A stretch of DNA of 64,000 nucleotides from SXOA01 sp051004015 (GCA_051004015.1 JBPCKT010000073.1:59056-123055); one strand, 5' to 3'; counted from the first letter of the stretch, positions 30,136 through 38,787 are shown. The notes: generated from the letters alone by a model not told the origin. A program made the numbers and translations.

Positions 30136-30464
30136 AGATTCCCAATGCCGATAAGGCGGTCATCGCCAAAGACAAGGTGTGCGATTATTTATTGAACCCG
30201 GCTCACCGGCGCGGAGGATCGAAAGCCAAACTGCTCAGCTCCATGGGATATGTCGGGGACGACTGGCAACGGCTGGAGACCGTCCTGCGAGTTCATCATC
30301 TAGCCGCCGAGGTCGATTGCGAAACGGATTCGGACTACGGCAAACGCTATGAGATAGTCGCCCCGCTGCCGGCAGCGAGCGGCGGCCATGTTCTATTTCG
30401 CAGCATTTGGCAAATCGATACTGGTACGAACTTTCCCCGCTTGATTACAATGCATCCAGAGTAA
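30132..30464 (+). CDS. DUF6883-like protein
   Basis: 110 residues, MKIPNADKAVIAKDKVCDYL, then LLNPAHRRGGSKAKLLSSMG and RYEIVAPLPAASGGHVLFRS, matching my memory of the DUF6883 family, which is small and often paired with DUF4926. It overlaps the type IIG stop by four bases (ATGA) and is followed four bases later by the DUF4926 gene. Function is not known; the pairing and position suggest a toxin-antitoxin- or immunity-like unit attached to the restriction gene, which is inference only. Confidence 0.75.
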   Translation: MKIPNADKAVIAKDKVCDYLLNPAHRRGGSKAKLLSSMGYVGDDWQRLETVLRVHHLAAEVDCETDSDYGKRYEIVAPLPAASGGHVLFRSIWQIDTGTNFPRLITMHPE

Positions 30465-30468
30465 GGCC

Positions 30469-30720
30469 ATGAATTTTGACCTGTATCAGGACGTGATTTT
30501 GACCGTGGACCTGCCGGAACACGGCTTGTGTGCCGGCGACGTTGGCACCCTGGTCGAGCGCCATGACGTACCCGGCCAGGAGGTCGGTTACAGCGTCGAG
30601 TTTTTCGACATGACCGGCCGAACCGTGGCGGTGGCCACCTTGCCATCCAGCCGGCTCCGCGCGCCCACGTCCGCGGATCGTCCCAGCGCTCGCCAACTCA
30701 CCGCCGCTGGTGGTTCCTGA
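30469..30720 (+). CDS. DUF4926-like protein
   Basis: 83 residues. The segment YQDVILTVDLPEHGLCAGDV, then GTLVERHD and YSVEFFDMTGRTVAVATLPS, is the compact beta-barrel-like DUF4926 pattern. The gene ends with a short polar tail. Spacing of four bases from the DUF6883 gene indicates one operon. Family function is not established; it is often found next to DUF6883. Confidence 0.78.
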   Translation: MNFDLYQDVILTVDLPEHGLCAGDVGTLVERHDVPGQEVGYSVEFFDMTGRTVAVATLPSSRLRAPTSADRPSARQLTAAGGS

Positions 30721-30847
30721 GGCAAGAAAGGACCGGCAGTCCAAGCGAACATTCTCTTCGGTCGATTGCATCGCGTCGCGCCGAGCGTCTAAAATCTCCC
30801 ATAGGCCGTTCTGTTGTCACGCCCAGTCCCTTCCCCAGGAGGACGCC

Positions 30848-31885
30848 ATGTCCCAGCTCATTCGTACTTGCCCGGATTGTGATGAACCCTCGCGCCGCGA
30901 GTTCCTTCGCGTGGTTGGCAGCGGAGCTGCGGCGGCGGCGATTGCGGGGGCCGCGCCGGGATTGCTGCTGGCGGAGGAGAAGAAGGACGCGAAGACGCCG
31001 GAGACGCTGGTCAAGCAGCTTTATGAGTCGCTCAACGAGCGGCAGCGGAAGGAAGTTTGCTTTGATTGGGATTATCAGGATCCGGAGCGGGGGCTGCTCC
31101 GCACTCGCATTTCGAACAACTGGCACATCACCAAGCCGGTGGTCTACAGCGAATACTACACGGGCAACCAGCAGGAGATGGTGCGGGCGATTTGGGAAGG
31201 GATCATCCATCCCGACTGGCAGAAACGCGTGGACAAGCAGCTCCTCGACGATGCCGGCGGCTTTGGCAAGCAACAGAACTTCGCCATCTTCGGCAAGCCG
31301 GGGGACGGCAAGTTCGAATTGGTGATGACCGGGCGGCACATGACCCTCCGCTGCGACGGCAACACCACCGACAGCGTCGCCTTCGGCGGCCCCATTTTCT
31401 ACGGCCACGCCGCCAGTGGCTTCACCGAGAAGCCCGGCCACCCCGACAACGTCTATTGGGAGCAGGCCCTGGCCGCCAACAAGGTCTACGAAATGCTCGA
31501 CGGCAAGCAGCGGAAGCTTTCAGAAGTCCCCGAGCTACCCAAGGAACAAGCCGTCGGCTTTCAGGGGGAGAAGGGAAAGTTCCCGGGCATCCCGGTCGCT
31601 GACATGTCCAAGGACCAGAAGGAGCAGGTGCAAAAGACCTTGCAAAAGCTCCTTGAGCCCTACCGCCAGGGCGACAAGGACGAAGTCCTGGCCTGCCTGA
31701 AAGCCCAAGGGGGCCTCGATAAATGCTCGCTCGCCTTCTTCACCAACCCTGACCTGGGGGACGACCGCATCTGGGATAGCTGGCGGCTGGAAGGCCCCTC
31801 CTTCGTCTGGTCCTTCCGCGGCACGCCGCACGTGCATGTGTGGGTGAACATCGCCAGCGATGCGGACGTGAAATTGAATTCGTAG
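30848..31885 (+). CDS. Tat-exported DUF3500-like protein
   Basis: 345 residues from ATG 30848, with AGGAGG five bases upstream. The leader ends SRREFLRVVGSGAAAAAIAG, a twin-arginine signal. Conserved-looking motifs TGRHMTLRCDGNTTDSVAFG and FFTNPDLGDDRIWDSWRLEG, together with FVWSFRGTPHVHVWV, resemble the DUF3500 family of exported proteins of unknown activity; the assignment is from memory. A leading CPDC pair precedes the twin-arginine motif. The next gene starts 60 bases downstream, across a palindromic repeat. Confidence 0.78.
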   Translation: MSQLIRTCPDCDEPSRREFLRVVGSGAAAAAIAGAAPGLLLAEEKKDAKTPETLVKQLYESLNERQRKEVCFDWDYQDPERGLLRTRISNNWHITKPVVYSEYYTGNQQEMVRAIWEGIIHPDWQKRVDKQLLDDAGGFGKQQNFAIFGKPGDGKFELVMTGRHMTLRCDGNTTDSVAFGGPIFYGHAASGFTEKPGHPDNVYWEQALAANKVYEMLDGKQRKLSEVPELPKEQAVGFQGEKGKFPGIPVADMSKDQKEQVQKTLQKLLEPYRQGDKDEVLACLKAQGGLDKCSLAFFTNPDLGDDRIWDSWRLEGPSFVWSFRGTPHVHVWVNIASDADVKLNS

Positions 31886-31895
31886 GAGCTGCTTC

Positions 31896-31972
31896 GGGGT
31901 CGGGAGGGGTTTTCGCGGCCGGTGATTATGTAACTGGGACACGTCATGCCCGCGAAAACTTCTCCCGACCCC
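31896..31972. repeat. Palindromic repeat GGGGTCGGGAG with 31-base loop, overlapping a gene start
   Basis: Arms 31896-31918 and 31950-31972 (23 bp, two mismatches) flank a 31-base loop. The right arm encodes residues 2-9 of the gamma-glutamyltransferase and the loop holds its ATG. It is related to the repeats at 5728 and 54056; the latter also has a 31-base loop. Confidence 0.85.
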
Positions 31973-33697
31973 CTAGCTCTTTCCCGGCGTGAGCTGCTGT
32001 TGTTGGGAGCGTCCACATTGGCATCCGCTTCCCTCCATAAATCCAGAGTCGCGGATGCAGCAGCCCTGGCCCCCAACGTAGCCGTAGCCGCAAACGGCAT
32101 GGTCGCCTCCGTCCATCCGCTGGCCACCGACGCCGGCGTGGCTGCCCTCCGGCGCGGCGGCAATGCGGTGGATGCCGCGATTGCCACGGCTCTGACGCTG
32201 GGAGTGGTGGATGGACACAACTCTGGCGTCGGCGGCGGGTGCTTTATACTCATCCGCCGCGCTGACGGCCAGTTTGCCGCGATCGACGGGCGGGAGACTG
32301 CCCCGGCTGCGGCTACGCGGGACATGTATCTGAAGAACGGCCAGCCGCAGGGAGAATGGAGCGTGACCGGTCCGCTGGCGGTCGGAACGCCGGGAGCGCT
32401 GGCGGCGTATGAGCTCGCGCTCAAAAACCACGGCGCGCTGAAGCTCCCAGACCTGCTACTGCCGGCGGCGGAAATTGCCGAGCACGGCTTCGCTCTCGAC
32501 CGCATCTATGCCCGCAACATCAAGTCCTCGCAGAAGGCACTCACCAAGTATCCCGCCAGCGCCTCTTTGCTCCTCAAAGACGACGGCTCCCCGAAGCTCG
32601 AAGGGGACATCGTCAAGCAGCCGGACCTGGCCCGCACCTATTTGCAGATTGCCGAGCATGGTGTCAGTTGGTTTTACAAAGGGGACTTGGCTCAGGCCGT
32701 CGGCAAATGGATGAAGGAGAACGGCGGCATCCTCACCGCCGAAGATTTCGCAAAGTACCAGCCGCTCCTCCGCCAGCCGCTGAAGAGCACCTACCGCGGC
32801 CGCACCATCGTCGGCTTTCCGCCCCCCAGCTCCGGCGGCGTGCATGTAGCGCAGATTCTGAACATCCTCGAGAATTTCGATCTCAAGAGCATTCACGAAA
32901 AGAGTCCCGGCGAGTTCACGCACATCGTGGCCGAGGCGATGAAGCTCGCCTTCGCCGACCGCGCCTACTGGCTCGGTGACCCCGCCTTCGCCAAAGTCCC
33001 CCGCGGCCTGATCGATAAGAACTATGCCAAGGACTTGGCCGCGAAGATAAACCCCGCGCACCTGATCAAAGTGCCACAGCAAGGCCAGCCCCCCGCCTGG
33101 CAGAGCGACGTCTTCTCCAAGCACACCACACACATCGCCACCGCCGATGCCGCCGGCAACTGGGTCGCCCTCACACAGACCATCAACACCAGCTTTGGGT
33201 CGAAGGTGATCGTGCCGGGAACCGGCGTGTTCCTGAACAACGAGATGGACGACTTTTCCATCGCTCCCGGCAAGCCGAACGCCTTCGGTCTGATCGGCGC
33301 GGAAGCCAATGCCGTCGCCCCCCTCAAGCGGCCTCTTTCCAGCATGAGCCCCACCATCATCCTGGAAGGGGACCAGCCGGTGATGACCCTCGGCGCAGCC
33401 GGCGGGCCGACCATTATCAGCCAGGTGCTGCTGGCCATCGTCCGCCGCTTTGACCTCGGTTTCTCGCTGGAAGACTCCCTCGCCCAGCCCCGTTTCCACC
33501 ACCAATGGTCCCCCGACGAGCTGCGAATCGAAACGGCAGCCGCCGATGACTTCAAGAAAGACTTGGAAGCACGCGGCCACAAGCTTAAAGCCGTGGCGGC
33601 CATCGGCACCGCCCAGGGAATAGTTTGGGACGAAAGGGCGAAGCACTACCGGGGGGCACACGATCCCCGCGTTCCGGGGAAGGCAGCCGGGCCATAG
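31946..33697 (+). CDS. ggt: Gamma-glutamyltransferase, exported
   Basis: 583 residues. It transfers or hydrolyses the gamma-glutamyl group of glutathione and related peptides outside the cytoplasm. A Tat-like leader (LSRRELLLLGASTLASAS) follows nine repeat-derived residues. The family motif ATDAGVAALRRGGNAVDAAI is present, and autocleavage at Thr394 in HTTHIATADAAGNWVALTQT would release the small subunit; NEMDDF and PTIILEGDQPVMTLGAAGGP complete the active site. Length fits the family. The initiation region (ATG 31946) is embedded in a palindromic repeat, so an alternative downstream start is possible, although the twin arginines favour this one. Confidence 0.93.
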   Translation: MPAKTSPDPLALSRRELLLLGASTLASASLHKSRVADAAALAPNVAVAANGMVASVHPLATDAGVAALRRGGNAVDAAIATALTLGVVDGHNSGVGGGCFILIRRADGQFAAIDGRETAPAAATRDMYLKNGQPQGEWSVTGPLAVGTPGALAAYELALKNHGALKLPDLLLPAAEIAEHGFALDRIYARNIKSSQKALTKYPASASLLLKDDGSPKLEGDIVKQPDLARTYLQIAEHGVSWFYKGDLAQAVGKWMKENGGILTAEDFAKYQPLLRQPLKSTYRGRTIVGFPPPSSGGVHVAQILNILENFDLKSIHEKSPGEFTHIVAEAMKLAFADRAYWLGDPAFAKVPRGLIDKNYAKDLAAKINPAHLIKVPQQGQPPAWQSDVFSKHTTHIATADAAGNWVALTQTINTSFGSKVIVPGTGVFLNNEMDDFSIAPGKPNAFGLIGAEANAVAPLKRPLSSMSPTIILEGDQPVMTLGAAGGPTIISQVLLAIVRRFDLGFSLEDSLAQPRFHHQWSPDELRIETAAADDFKKDLEARGHKLKAVAAIGTAQGIVWDERAKHYRGAHDPRVPGKAAGP

Positions 33698-33886
33698 GAG
33701 GTAGGATGGGCCTACTGCCCGCGGCGAATGGCGCGGTACGACCGTTACGGGCGGTATTCCCGGAACTCGTTTTGCTGGATTGCTTGGTACGATCGGCGAC
33801 CGACCATCCTTCCGCGTTGCCCTCCTCCCACGAGTGACGTAAATATCCCAGGAACTTGTCGATGTTTCGAACTTGGAGCCGCCCGC

Positions 33887-34297
33887 GTGAGCGCCGCTAT
33901 CGCTACTCCTTCGCAGACCTGCGCAGCGCTTGCCGAGCAATTGCTCCAGCAGCACCAGGGCGGCATTCCGATCGAAGAGGTCATTATCGGGAAGCCGGAG
34001 GATCACCGCCGGAGCCCCCGGCGAAACTTCGCCTGTTGGCAACTGGTGGCCGAATACGATGGCGTCACCCTGCCCGCTCAGGAAGATTTTCAATTGCGGC
34101 TCTGCCAGGACATCTCGCCCGGCGGCGTCTCATTCCTGTCGAATGTGCGGCCGCAGAGCGAAGATCTGATCATCGCCTTGGGGCAAATCCCCTTTATCTT
34201 CTTCCACGTCAACTTCGCCCACGCCGTCCGCCGCAGGGACCTCGAAGGCCATCCGCTCCAGATCGGGTGCCGGTTCATCAAGCGGCTGATGGGGTAG
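33887..34297 (+). CDS. PilZ-like domain protein
   Basis: 136 residues from GTG 33887, with TTGGAG upstream; the open frame from 33728 adds a non-protein-like leader. Residues ~35-130 look like PilZ: RRSPRRNF (RxxxR-type basic motif), then CQDISPGGVSFLS (D/NxSxxG motif), and GCRFIKRL at the end. PilZ domains bind cyclic di-GMP and control motility or surface traits; binding here is inferred from the two motifs. The stop is 2 bases before the DUF1570 start. Confidence 0.75.
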   Translation: MSAAIATPSQTCAALAEQLLQQHQGGIPIEEVIIGKPEDHRRSPRRNFACWQLVAEYDGVTLPAQEDFQLRLCQDISPGGVSFLSNVRPQSEDLIIALGQIPFIFFHVNFAHAVRRRDLEGHPLQIGCRFIKRLMG

Positions 34298-34299
34298 AG

Positions 34300-35769
34300 G
34301 TGGCTGCTTTCACGAGTCCGACTCGCCAGCGAGGGAGCGGCGCGTATTTCCCTCGCTGGCGCGTCGGGCTAGTGTTTGTGGCTATACTCTTCGCGATTGC
34401 CTCGTCATCTCTCGCGGCCGATCCTCCCGTTTCTCCCGCTGGTCGGTGGAAGCTCGAAACAATCGTCCTCAAGAGCGGCAAGGAGCATCATGGGCTGGTG
34501 CAGGCCAGGCGCGAGAGGGAAATCGACTTCGCCGAAATCGTGCAGCGACCCGGCAAGCCCACCTTTGCCTTCATCCGCGGCATCGACGCCGCGCAGGTCG
34601 CCAAGACAGAGCTGCTGCCGCCGGCCGAGCATGCGGAGTTGGTGCGGAAGTTCCACGAGTATCGCCACAAGGCGCCGATTGAGGCCGGGCGGATGGAAGA
34701 AGTGAAGCTCGCCCCGCTCGAAGAGGACAGTCATTCCTACCAAAGCTATCGCGGTTCGTGGTTCACGCTCCTCAGTACGGCCGACGAGGAATCGACCCGC
34801 CGCTGCGTCGTCCGCATGGAGCAGATCTTTCGAGCCTATCGCACGCTGTTGCCCCCGCGGCAGAAGAGGACGCAGAACGAGCAGGAGCTGACCATCTATC
34901 TCTACTCCTCGCTCGACGAATATCGCCAGCGGCTCCGCACGCTGGATTTGAACCTGAATGCCCCGGCCATCTACTCCGCCCGCCATCATCAAATCCTGGC
35001 CGGCGGCGAAATGGCGCACTATGCTCATCGCCTGGCCGAGGTGCGAAAGGAGATGAAGGATCTGGAGACGCGGTACGACAAGCTCGACAAGGATTTCGCC
35101 GTCAGCCTCGCCCGCCTCAGCGACGAGTTGCGAACGAAGGGCTTCAGCAAGGACGAAGTCACCCAGGAGCTGCAGCTTCGCAAGACCGACTGGAAGAACG
35201 AGCGGGCCGCCGTAATGGCCCGCATGGCCGAGCAGGACCGCCGCAACCTGGCCCGCTTCAGCGAAGTCACCCGCGAGATGTTCGCCCGCCTCTACCACGA
35301 AGCCTTCCACGCCTACCTCGACAGTCACGTCTATCCGCAAGGCTCGCACCACGTCCCCACCTGGCTGCACGAAGGGCTGGCCCAGGTCTTCGAGGGAGGG
35401 CAGCTCGAAGGGGACTCGCTCCGCATCGACGCCCCCGACCGGGATCGCCTGAAACTACTGCTGGCGGACCTGAATTCCAATGACCCGCTCCCGCTCGCCC
35501 GACTGCTCGTCGCCGAAGAGCGGACCTTCGCCGGCGACCACGGCGGCCGGGCCAGCGAGCGGCACTACCTCTACGCCTGGGGCCTCTCCTACTACCTCGT
35601 CACCGAGAAAAACCTGCTCGGCAGCAGCGCCCTCGACGAATTCGTCTCCCAGCAGTCCGCCACTCTCTCCCCCACCGTTCGTCTCGAAAAGCTCGTCCAC
35701 CAGCCGCTCGAAAAGTTCGAAGCCCAGTGGCGGGAGAAGCTGCAGAAGCTGGCATTGCCGGGGAAGTAG
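34300..35769 (+). CDS. DUF1570-like putative metalloprotease
   Basis: 489 residues from GTG 34300, just after the PilZ stop. A hydrophobic segment (VGLVFVAILFAIASSSLAAD) is a signal peptide or anchor. A coiled coil (~210-300) precedes a zincin-like region: LYHEAFHAYLDSHV, then VPTWLHEGLAQVFEG, with HEAFH as the HExxH-like motif and HEGLAQ contributing a further ligand and glutamate. This pattern fits DUF1570, an exported family presumed to be a peptidase. The leader contains TSPTRQRGSGAYFPRWRVG, encoded by a palindromic repeat (34315-34370), so the signal peptide start is repeat-derived. Confidence 0.8.
   Translation: MAAFTSPTRQRGSGAYFPRWRVGLVFVAILFAIASSSLAADPPVSPAGRWKLETIVLKSGKEHHGLVQARREREIDFAEIVQRPGKPTFAFIRGIDAAQVAKTELLPPAEHAELVRKFHEYRHKAPIEAGRMEEVKLAPLEEDSHSYQSYRGSWFTLLSTADEESTRRCVVRMEQIFRAYRTLLPPRQKRTQNEQELTIYLYSSLDEYRQRLRTLDLNLNAPAIYSARHHQILAGGEMAHYAHRLAEVRKEMKDLETRYDKLDKDFAVSLARLSDELRTKGFSKDEVTQELQLRKTDWKNERAAVMARMAEQDRRNLARFSEVTREMFARLYHEAFHAYLDSHVYPQGSHHVPTWLHEGLAQVFEGGQLEGDSLRIDAPDRDRLKLLLADLNSNDPLPLARLLVAEERTFAGDHGGRASERHYLYAWGLSYYLVTEKNLLGSSALDEFVSQQSATLSPTVRLEKLVHQPLEKFEAQWREKLQKLALPGK
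34315..34370. repeat. Palindromic repeat encoding PTRQRG, inside a CDS
   Basis: Arms 34315-34336 and 34349-34370 (CGCCAGCGAGGGA core, about three mismatches in 22). A half copy (ACCCGAAGCGCCAGCGAGG) lies at about 35805-35824 between the DUF1570 and DUF1080 genes. Confidence 0.8.
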
Positions 35770-35869
35770 CTTGTTTTGCGTTGCCGACTGCGCCATCATT
35801 CACTAACCCGAAGCGCCAGCGAGGCAGTCCCTTCATTCTTCAATCTGCAATCCCCATTCTGCAATTCCC

Positions 35870-37018
35870 ATGCGTCTCCTCCTCTCCCTCACTCTCCTTC
35901 TTTCCTTCTCTCTGTCTTCCCTCGCCGAAGGAGACACCCCCAAGCCCAACGGCTTTCGCACCAGCCTGTTCAACGGCAAAGACCTCGCTGGCTGGCATGC
36001 GACCGGCTGCGTGACGAACGTGGAGGACGGCAAACTGGTCATCCAGGATGGCGATGGCTTTGTCCGGACCGACCATCGCTATACCGACTTTATCCTGGAG
36101 CTCGATTGGAAAGCTCGGCGCGTGGAGAAATACGATAGTGGCATCTATTTTCGCTCGGAGCTTCCCACGGACGGCAAGCCGTGGCCCAAGCAGTATCAAA
36201 TCAACCTGCTGCAAGGGGGGGAAGGCAACTGCATCGGCGTCAAGGAGGCTGTGTCCAAAGGGCTCATCAAGTCCGGCGACTGGAACCACTTCAAGCTGAC
36301 TGTCATCGGGGACAAGGCCGAGATGGAAATCAACGGCAAACCGGCTTGGAAGGTGGAGGGGGGCATCGAGGGAAAGGACGGCTACATCGGCATCCAGGTG
36401 GAGGTCCCCGGCGGCGGCCAGTTCGAGTTCAAAGATATCTTCGTCACCGAGCTCGGCCACGAAGCGGTCTTCAATGGAAAGGACCTCGCCGGCTGGGAAG
36501 GGGCCGGGGAAGACGCGGCCAAATGCTGGAAAGTGGAGGAGGAGCAAATCGTCTGCACCGGCCAGAAAGGACCGTGGCTCCGCAGCCAGAAGGAATTCGG
36601 CGACTTCAACCTCCGCCTCGACTACAAGCTCCGGCCCGGCGGCAACTCCGGCGTCTACGTCCGGGTCCCCGCCGACGGCAACCACCACGGCGACGGAGCC
36701 GGCGTGGAAATCCAGGTCCTCGACGACAAAGCCGAGCGGTACAAAGACCTCAAGCCCTACCAGTTTACCGGCTCGGTCTACGCCATCGCCCCCGCCAAGG
36801 AGCACGTCGGCCGCGAAGCGGGGCAGTGGAACAGCCTGGAAATCGATGTCAAAGGAACCCGCTATCGCATCATCCACAACGGGGTCACCATCATCGACGC
36901 CGCCGAAACCGAATTCCCCGACCTCAAAGCCCGCCGCCCCGCCGGCTTCCTCGGCCTGCAGAACCACAGCGAAGAGGTGTGGTACAAAAATTTGAGAATT
37001 GGACCGCCGATGCCGTAG
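35870..37018 (+). CDS. Secreted protein with two DUF1080 domains
   Basis: 382 residues with signal peptide MRLLLSLTLLLSFSLSSLAE. Two DUF1080 (3-keto-disaccharide hydrolase-type) domains follow: ~25-200 beginning SLFNGKDLAGWHATG, with YDSGIYFRSELP, and ~200-380 beginning AVFNGKDLAGWEGAG, with NSGVYVRVPADG and LGLQNHSEEVWYKNLRI. The fold is a concanavalin-like jelly roll; characterised members cleave 3-ketoglycosides. Typical of planctomycete polysaccharide use. Whether either domain is catalytic cannot be told. Confidence 0.9.
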   Translation: MRLLLSLTLLLSFSLSSLAEGDTPKPNGFRTSLFNGKDLAGWHATGCVTNVEDGKLVIQDGDGFVRTDHRYTDFILELDWKARRVEKYDSGIYFRSELPTDGKPWPKQYQINLLQGGEGNCIGVKEAVSKGLIKSGDWNHFKLTVIGDKAEMEINGKPAWKVEGGIEGKDGYIGIQVEVPGGGQFEFKDIFVTELGHEAVFNGKDLAGWEGAGEDAAKCWKVEEEQIVCTGQKGPWLRSQKEFGDFNLRLDYKLRPGGNSGVYVRVPADGNHHGDGAGVEIQVLDDKAERYKDLKPYQFTGSVYAIAPAKEHVGREAGQWNSLEIDVKGTRYRIIHNGVTIIDAAETEFPDLKARRPAGFLGLQNHSEEVWYKNLRIGPPMP

Positions 37019-37056
37019 CTGCCGTCGGTAACGTGCGCGGCAGTCGTCTTGGTCGC

Positions 37057-37335
37057 CTATCTCCTAGAATTCAGGAAAAACGTCAGTAGGACGCCAAGCA
37101 TCATCGCAAGAAGGGAAAAAAAGGCAGACAAACAAATTGTTAGAACCATCCACCCCCGCTGGCCCCACAACTCCTTTGTCTTCGTTAATTCCGACAGTTT
37201 GTGTTCGATCACCGCGATTTGGTTCGTGATGTCACGAACTGGGCCTGTTTCGCCCCGTAATGCCTCCACTCGCTCCTTGAGAGTGTTGACCTCTATCTGA
37301 AGAGCCTGAATTAGTTTCTCAGATGGGGAGGCCAC
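37057..37335 (-). CDS. Small coiled-coil membrane protein
   Basis: 92 residues from GTG 37335, two bases after the stop of the upstream 119-residue gene, so the two are co-transcribed. The N-terminal ~55 residues are a coiled coil (EKLIQALQIEVNTLKERVEA), followed by one transmembrane helix (MVLTICLSAFFSLLAMMLGV, then LLTFFL) and a short NSRR tail. No family was recognised. Confidence 0.6.
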   Translation of the reverse strand: MASPSEKLIQALQIEVNTLKERVEALRGETGPVRDITNQIAVIEHKLSELTKTKELWGQRGWMVLTICLSAFFSLLAMMLGVLLTFFLNSRR

Positions 37336-37337
37336 GG

Positions 37338-37697
37338 TCAGAATCCTTCTTGGCCCGCTATGATCTCGTCACTGATAGTCTGCACCGCCGCGTGCTGTCG
37401 GTTATTGCGGATTTGGAGCAGGTCGCCCCAGAGACGATAGAGTCGGAACTTCATGTGCAGTGGATTTTGAAGTTCATCGGCGGCAAAATCCGTGAAAACT
37501 CCCTCGGGATCTGTAAAGTCCTGGATTGTCAGCCGGTAAAGCGCCCGACCGTTGCGGTCTTGTAAGCAGTCCCATTCAGCATTCACGATTTGAGACGATT
37601 GCGGCCCGAGAGTCTCCTCGAGCAGTGACGATGCTTTTTCCATAAGCATCTTACCCTCAGCCCGCTTGCGAGCCTCCGGTGAATACTGGATTTCCAT
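37338..37697 (-). CDS. Hypothetical cytoplasmic protein
   Basis: 119 residues, MEIQYSPEARKRAEGKMLME, with an N-terminal helix and a strand-rich middle (GRALYRLTIQDFTDPEGVFT). No signal peptide or membrane segment; no family recognised. First gene of a two-gene unit with the coiled-coil membrane protein. The ATG overlaps the end of the degenerate HicA frame upstream. Confidence 0.6.
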   Translation of the reverse strand: MEIQYSPEARKRAEGKMLMEKASSLLEETLGPQSSQIVNAEWDCLQDRNGRALYRLTIQDFTDPEGVFTDFAADELQNPLHMKFRLYRLWGDLLQIRNNRQHAAVQTISDEIIAGQEGF

Positions 37698-37824
37698 GAT
37701 CTTTCTCCTGGGACGAAAAACTAGCTTTGAGGCTTTGAGTTATTCTACCATTCCGATATCTTTTGTGCAGTCCAACTTCGCAGCCATCTTGCTGGAGATG
37801 CCGAATCACATCGTGCCGTTTCAC
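37657..37824 (-). pseudogene. hicA: Degenerate HicA toxin
   Basis: The HicB stop TGA overlaps a GTG (GTGA), the usual coupled arrangement. The frame begins VKRHDVIRHLQQDGCE, typical of the HicA N-terminus, then continues VGLHKRYRNGRITQSL, in which the expected GGxH double-stranded RNA-binding core is shortened, and runs to 55 residues. It looks like an internally deleted and 3'-altered HicA. Confidence 0.5.
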
Positions 37825-38033
37825 GCGGGAATGCTCACTTCCTCGAAGGTTCCCGTGGCTGCCGCCCGCGCGTCAGCCCGGTTCATCTCCAGCGCCTCTT
37901 CCAGCGCGTCGCGGAGATTGTCCAGCAATTCGTCTCGGGTTCGCCCCTGAGAGTTGACGCCGGGAACTTCTTCAATCCAGCCGATCCACCACTCGTCATG
38001 CTGCTGGACGACGGCGGAATAAGTCGTTGGCAT
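37821..38033 (-). CDS. hicB: HicB-like antitoxin
   Basis: 70 residues from ATG 38033 (MPTTYSAVVQQHDEWWIGWI), with GGAGTG five bases upstream. EEVPGVNSQGRTRDELLDNL then RDALEEALEMN is the HicB partial RNase H-like pattern. The coupled HicA is degenerate, as at 7.4 kb. Confidence 0.78.
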   Translation of the reverse strand: MPTTYSAVVQQHDEWWIGWIEEVPGVNSQGRTRDELLDNLRDALEEALEMNRADARAAATGTFEEVSIPA

Positions 38034-38141
38034 AGGACACTCCAGAAGGCACAATTCCAAACTACCTGTCTACTTACAGTATATCGAACCAACGTGATGG
38101 CCGGGCATATTTTTCAGGAGAGGGAAGGCAGTCGAGCGGAT

Positions 38142-38221
38142 GGGACACGGAAAACACCGACGACACGGTTTTTATGGAGGTCTTTGGATTTGACCGTGTC
38201 TTTCGTGTTTTTCCGTGTCCC
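38142..38221. repeat. Inverted repeat GGGACACGGAAAA
   Basis: Arms 38142-38169 and 38193-38221 pair over 28 positions with one gap and few mismatches (GGGACACGGAAAACAC...GACACGGT). Text-like TTTGCGT/CTTTGCGT sequence follows to 38290. It lies between the VOC and HicB genes, both on the minus strand. Confidence 0.8.
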
Positions 38222-38289
38222 AAATTTCTTCCCTCCTCTCTTTGCGTGTCCGCGCTTTGGCGTCTTTGCGTTTTGCGTTAATTCCCGTG

Positions 38290-38787
38290 CTATCCCGCGT
38301 ACGCTTTCTCAAGCTTCGCAATGTCCAGCTTCCTCATCCCCATCATCGCCTGCATGGCCCGCTGGCATTTGGGGGAGGTGTGGTCCGCGATGAGCTCAAA
38401 CAGGATGCGGGGGGCGATTTGCCAGGAGAGGCCGTATTTGTCCTTGAGCCAGCCGCACTGCTGGGCGTTGGCGTCGCCGCCGGCGGAGAGCTTGTCCCAG
38501 TAGTAGTCCACTTCCTCCTGCGTCTGGCACATGACCTGGAAGGAGATCGCCTCGTTGAATTTGAAGTGCGGGCCGCCGTTGAGGGCGGTGAAGGACTGGC
38601 CATCGAGCTCGAAAGCCACGGTCAGCACGGACCCCGGCTCCTTGCCGTGGAATTCCTTGCCGGCCTCTGAGTAGCGGGTGATCTGCATGATCTTGGAGTT
38701 CTTGAAGATGGAGGTGTAATACTTCGCGGCTTCTTCCCCCTGATCGTTAAACCAGAGGCAGGGGGTGATGGTGGTGATCGTGGGCAT
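38290..38787 (-). CDS. VOC-superfamily protein (PhnB-like)
   Basis: 165 residues, MPTITTITPCLWFNDQGEEA then YYTSIFKNSKI and LNGGPHFKFNEAISFQVMCQ, the signature of the PhnB/3-demethylubiquinone-methyltransferase-like branch of the vicinal-oxygen-chelate superfamily. The C-terminus (GMRKLDIAKLEKAYAG) is also typical. Characterised members are rare; the annotated methyltransferase name is misleading. Enzymatic role unknown. It is divergent from the permease gene. Confidence 0.88.
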   Translation of the reverse strand: MPTITTITPCLWFNDQGEEAAKYYTSIFKNSKIMQITRYSEAGKEFHGKEPGSVLTVAFELDGQSFTALNGGPHFKFNEAISFQVMCQTQEEVDYYWDKLSAGGDANAQQCGWLKDKYGLSWQIAPRILFELIADHTSPKCQRAMQAMMGMRKLDIAKLEKAYAG

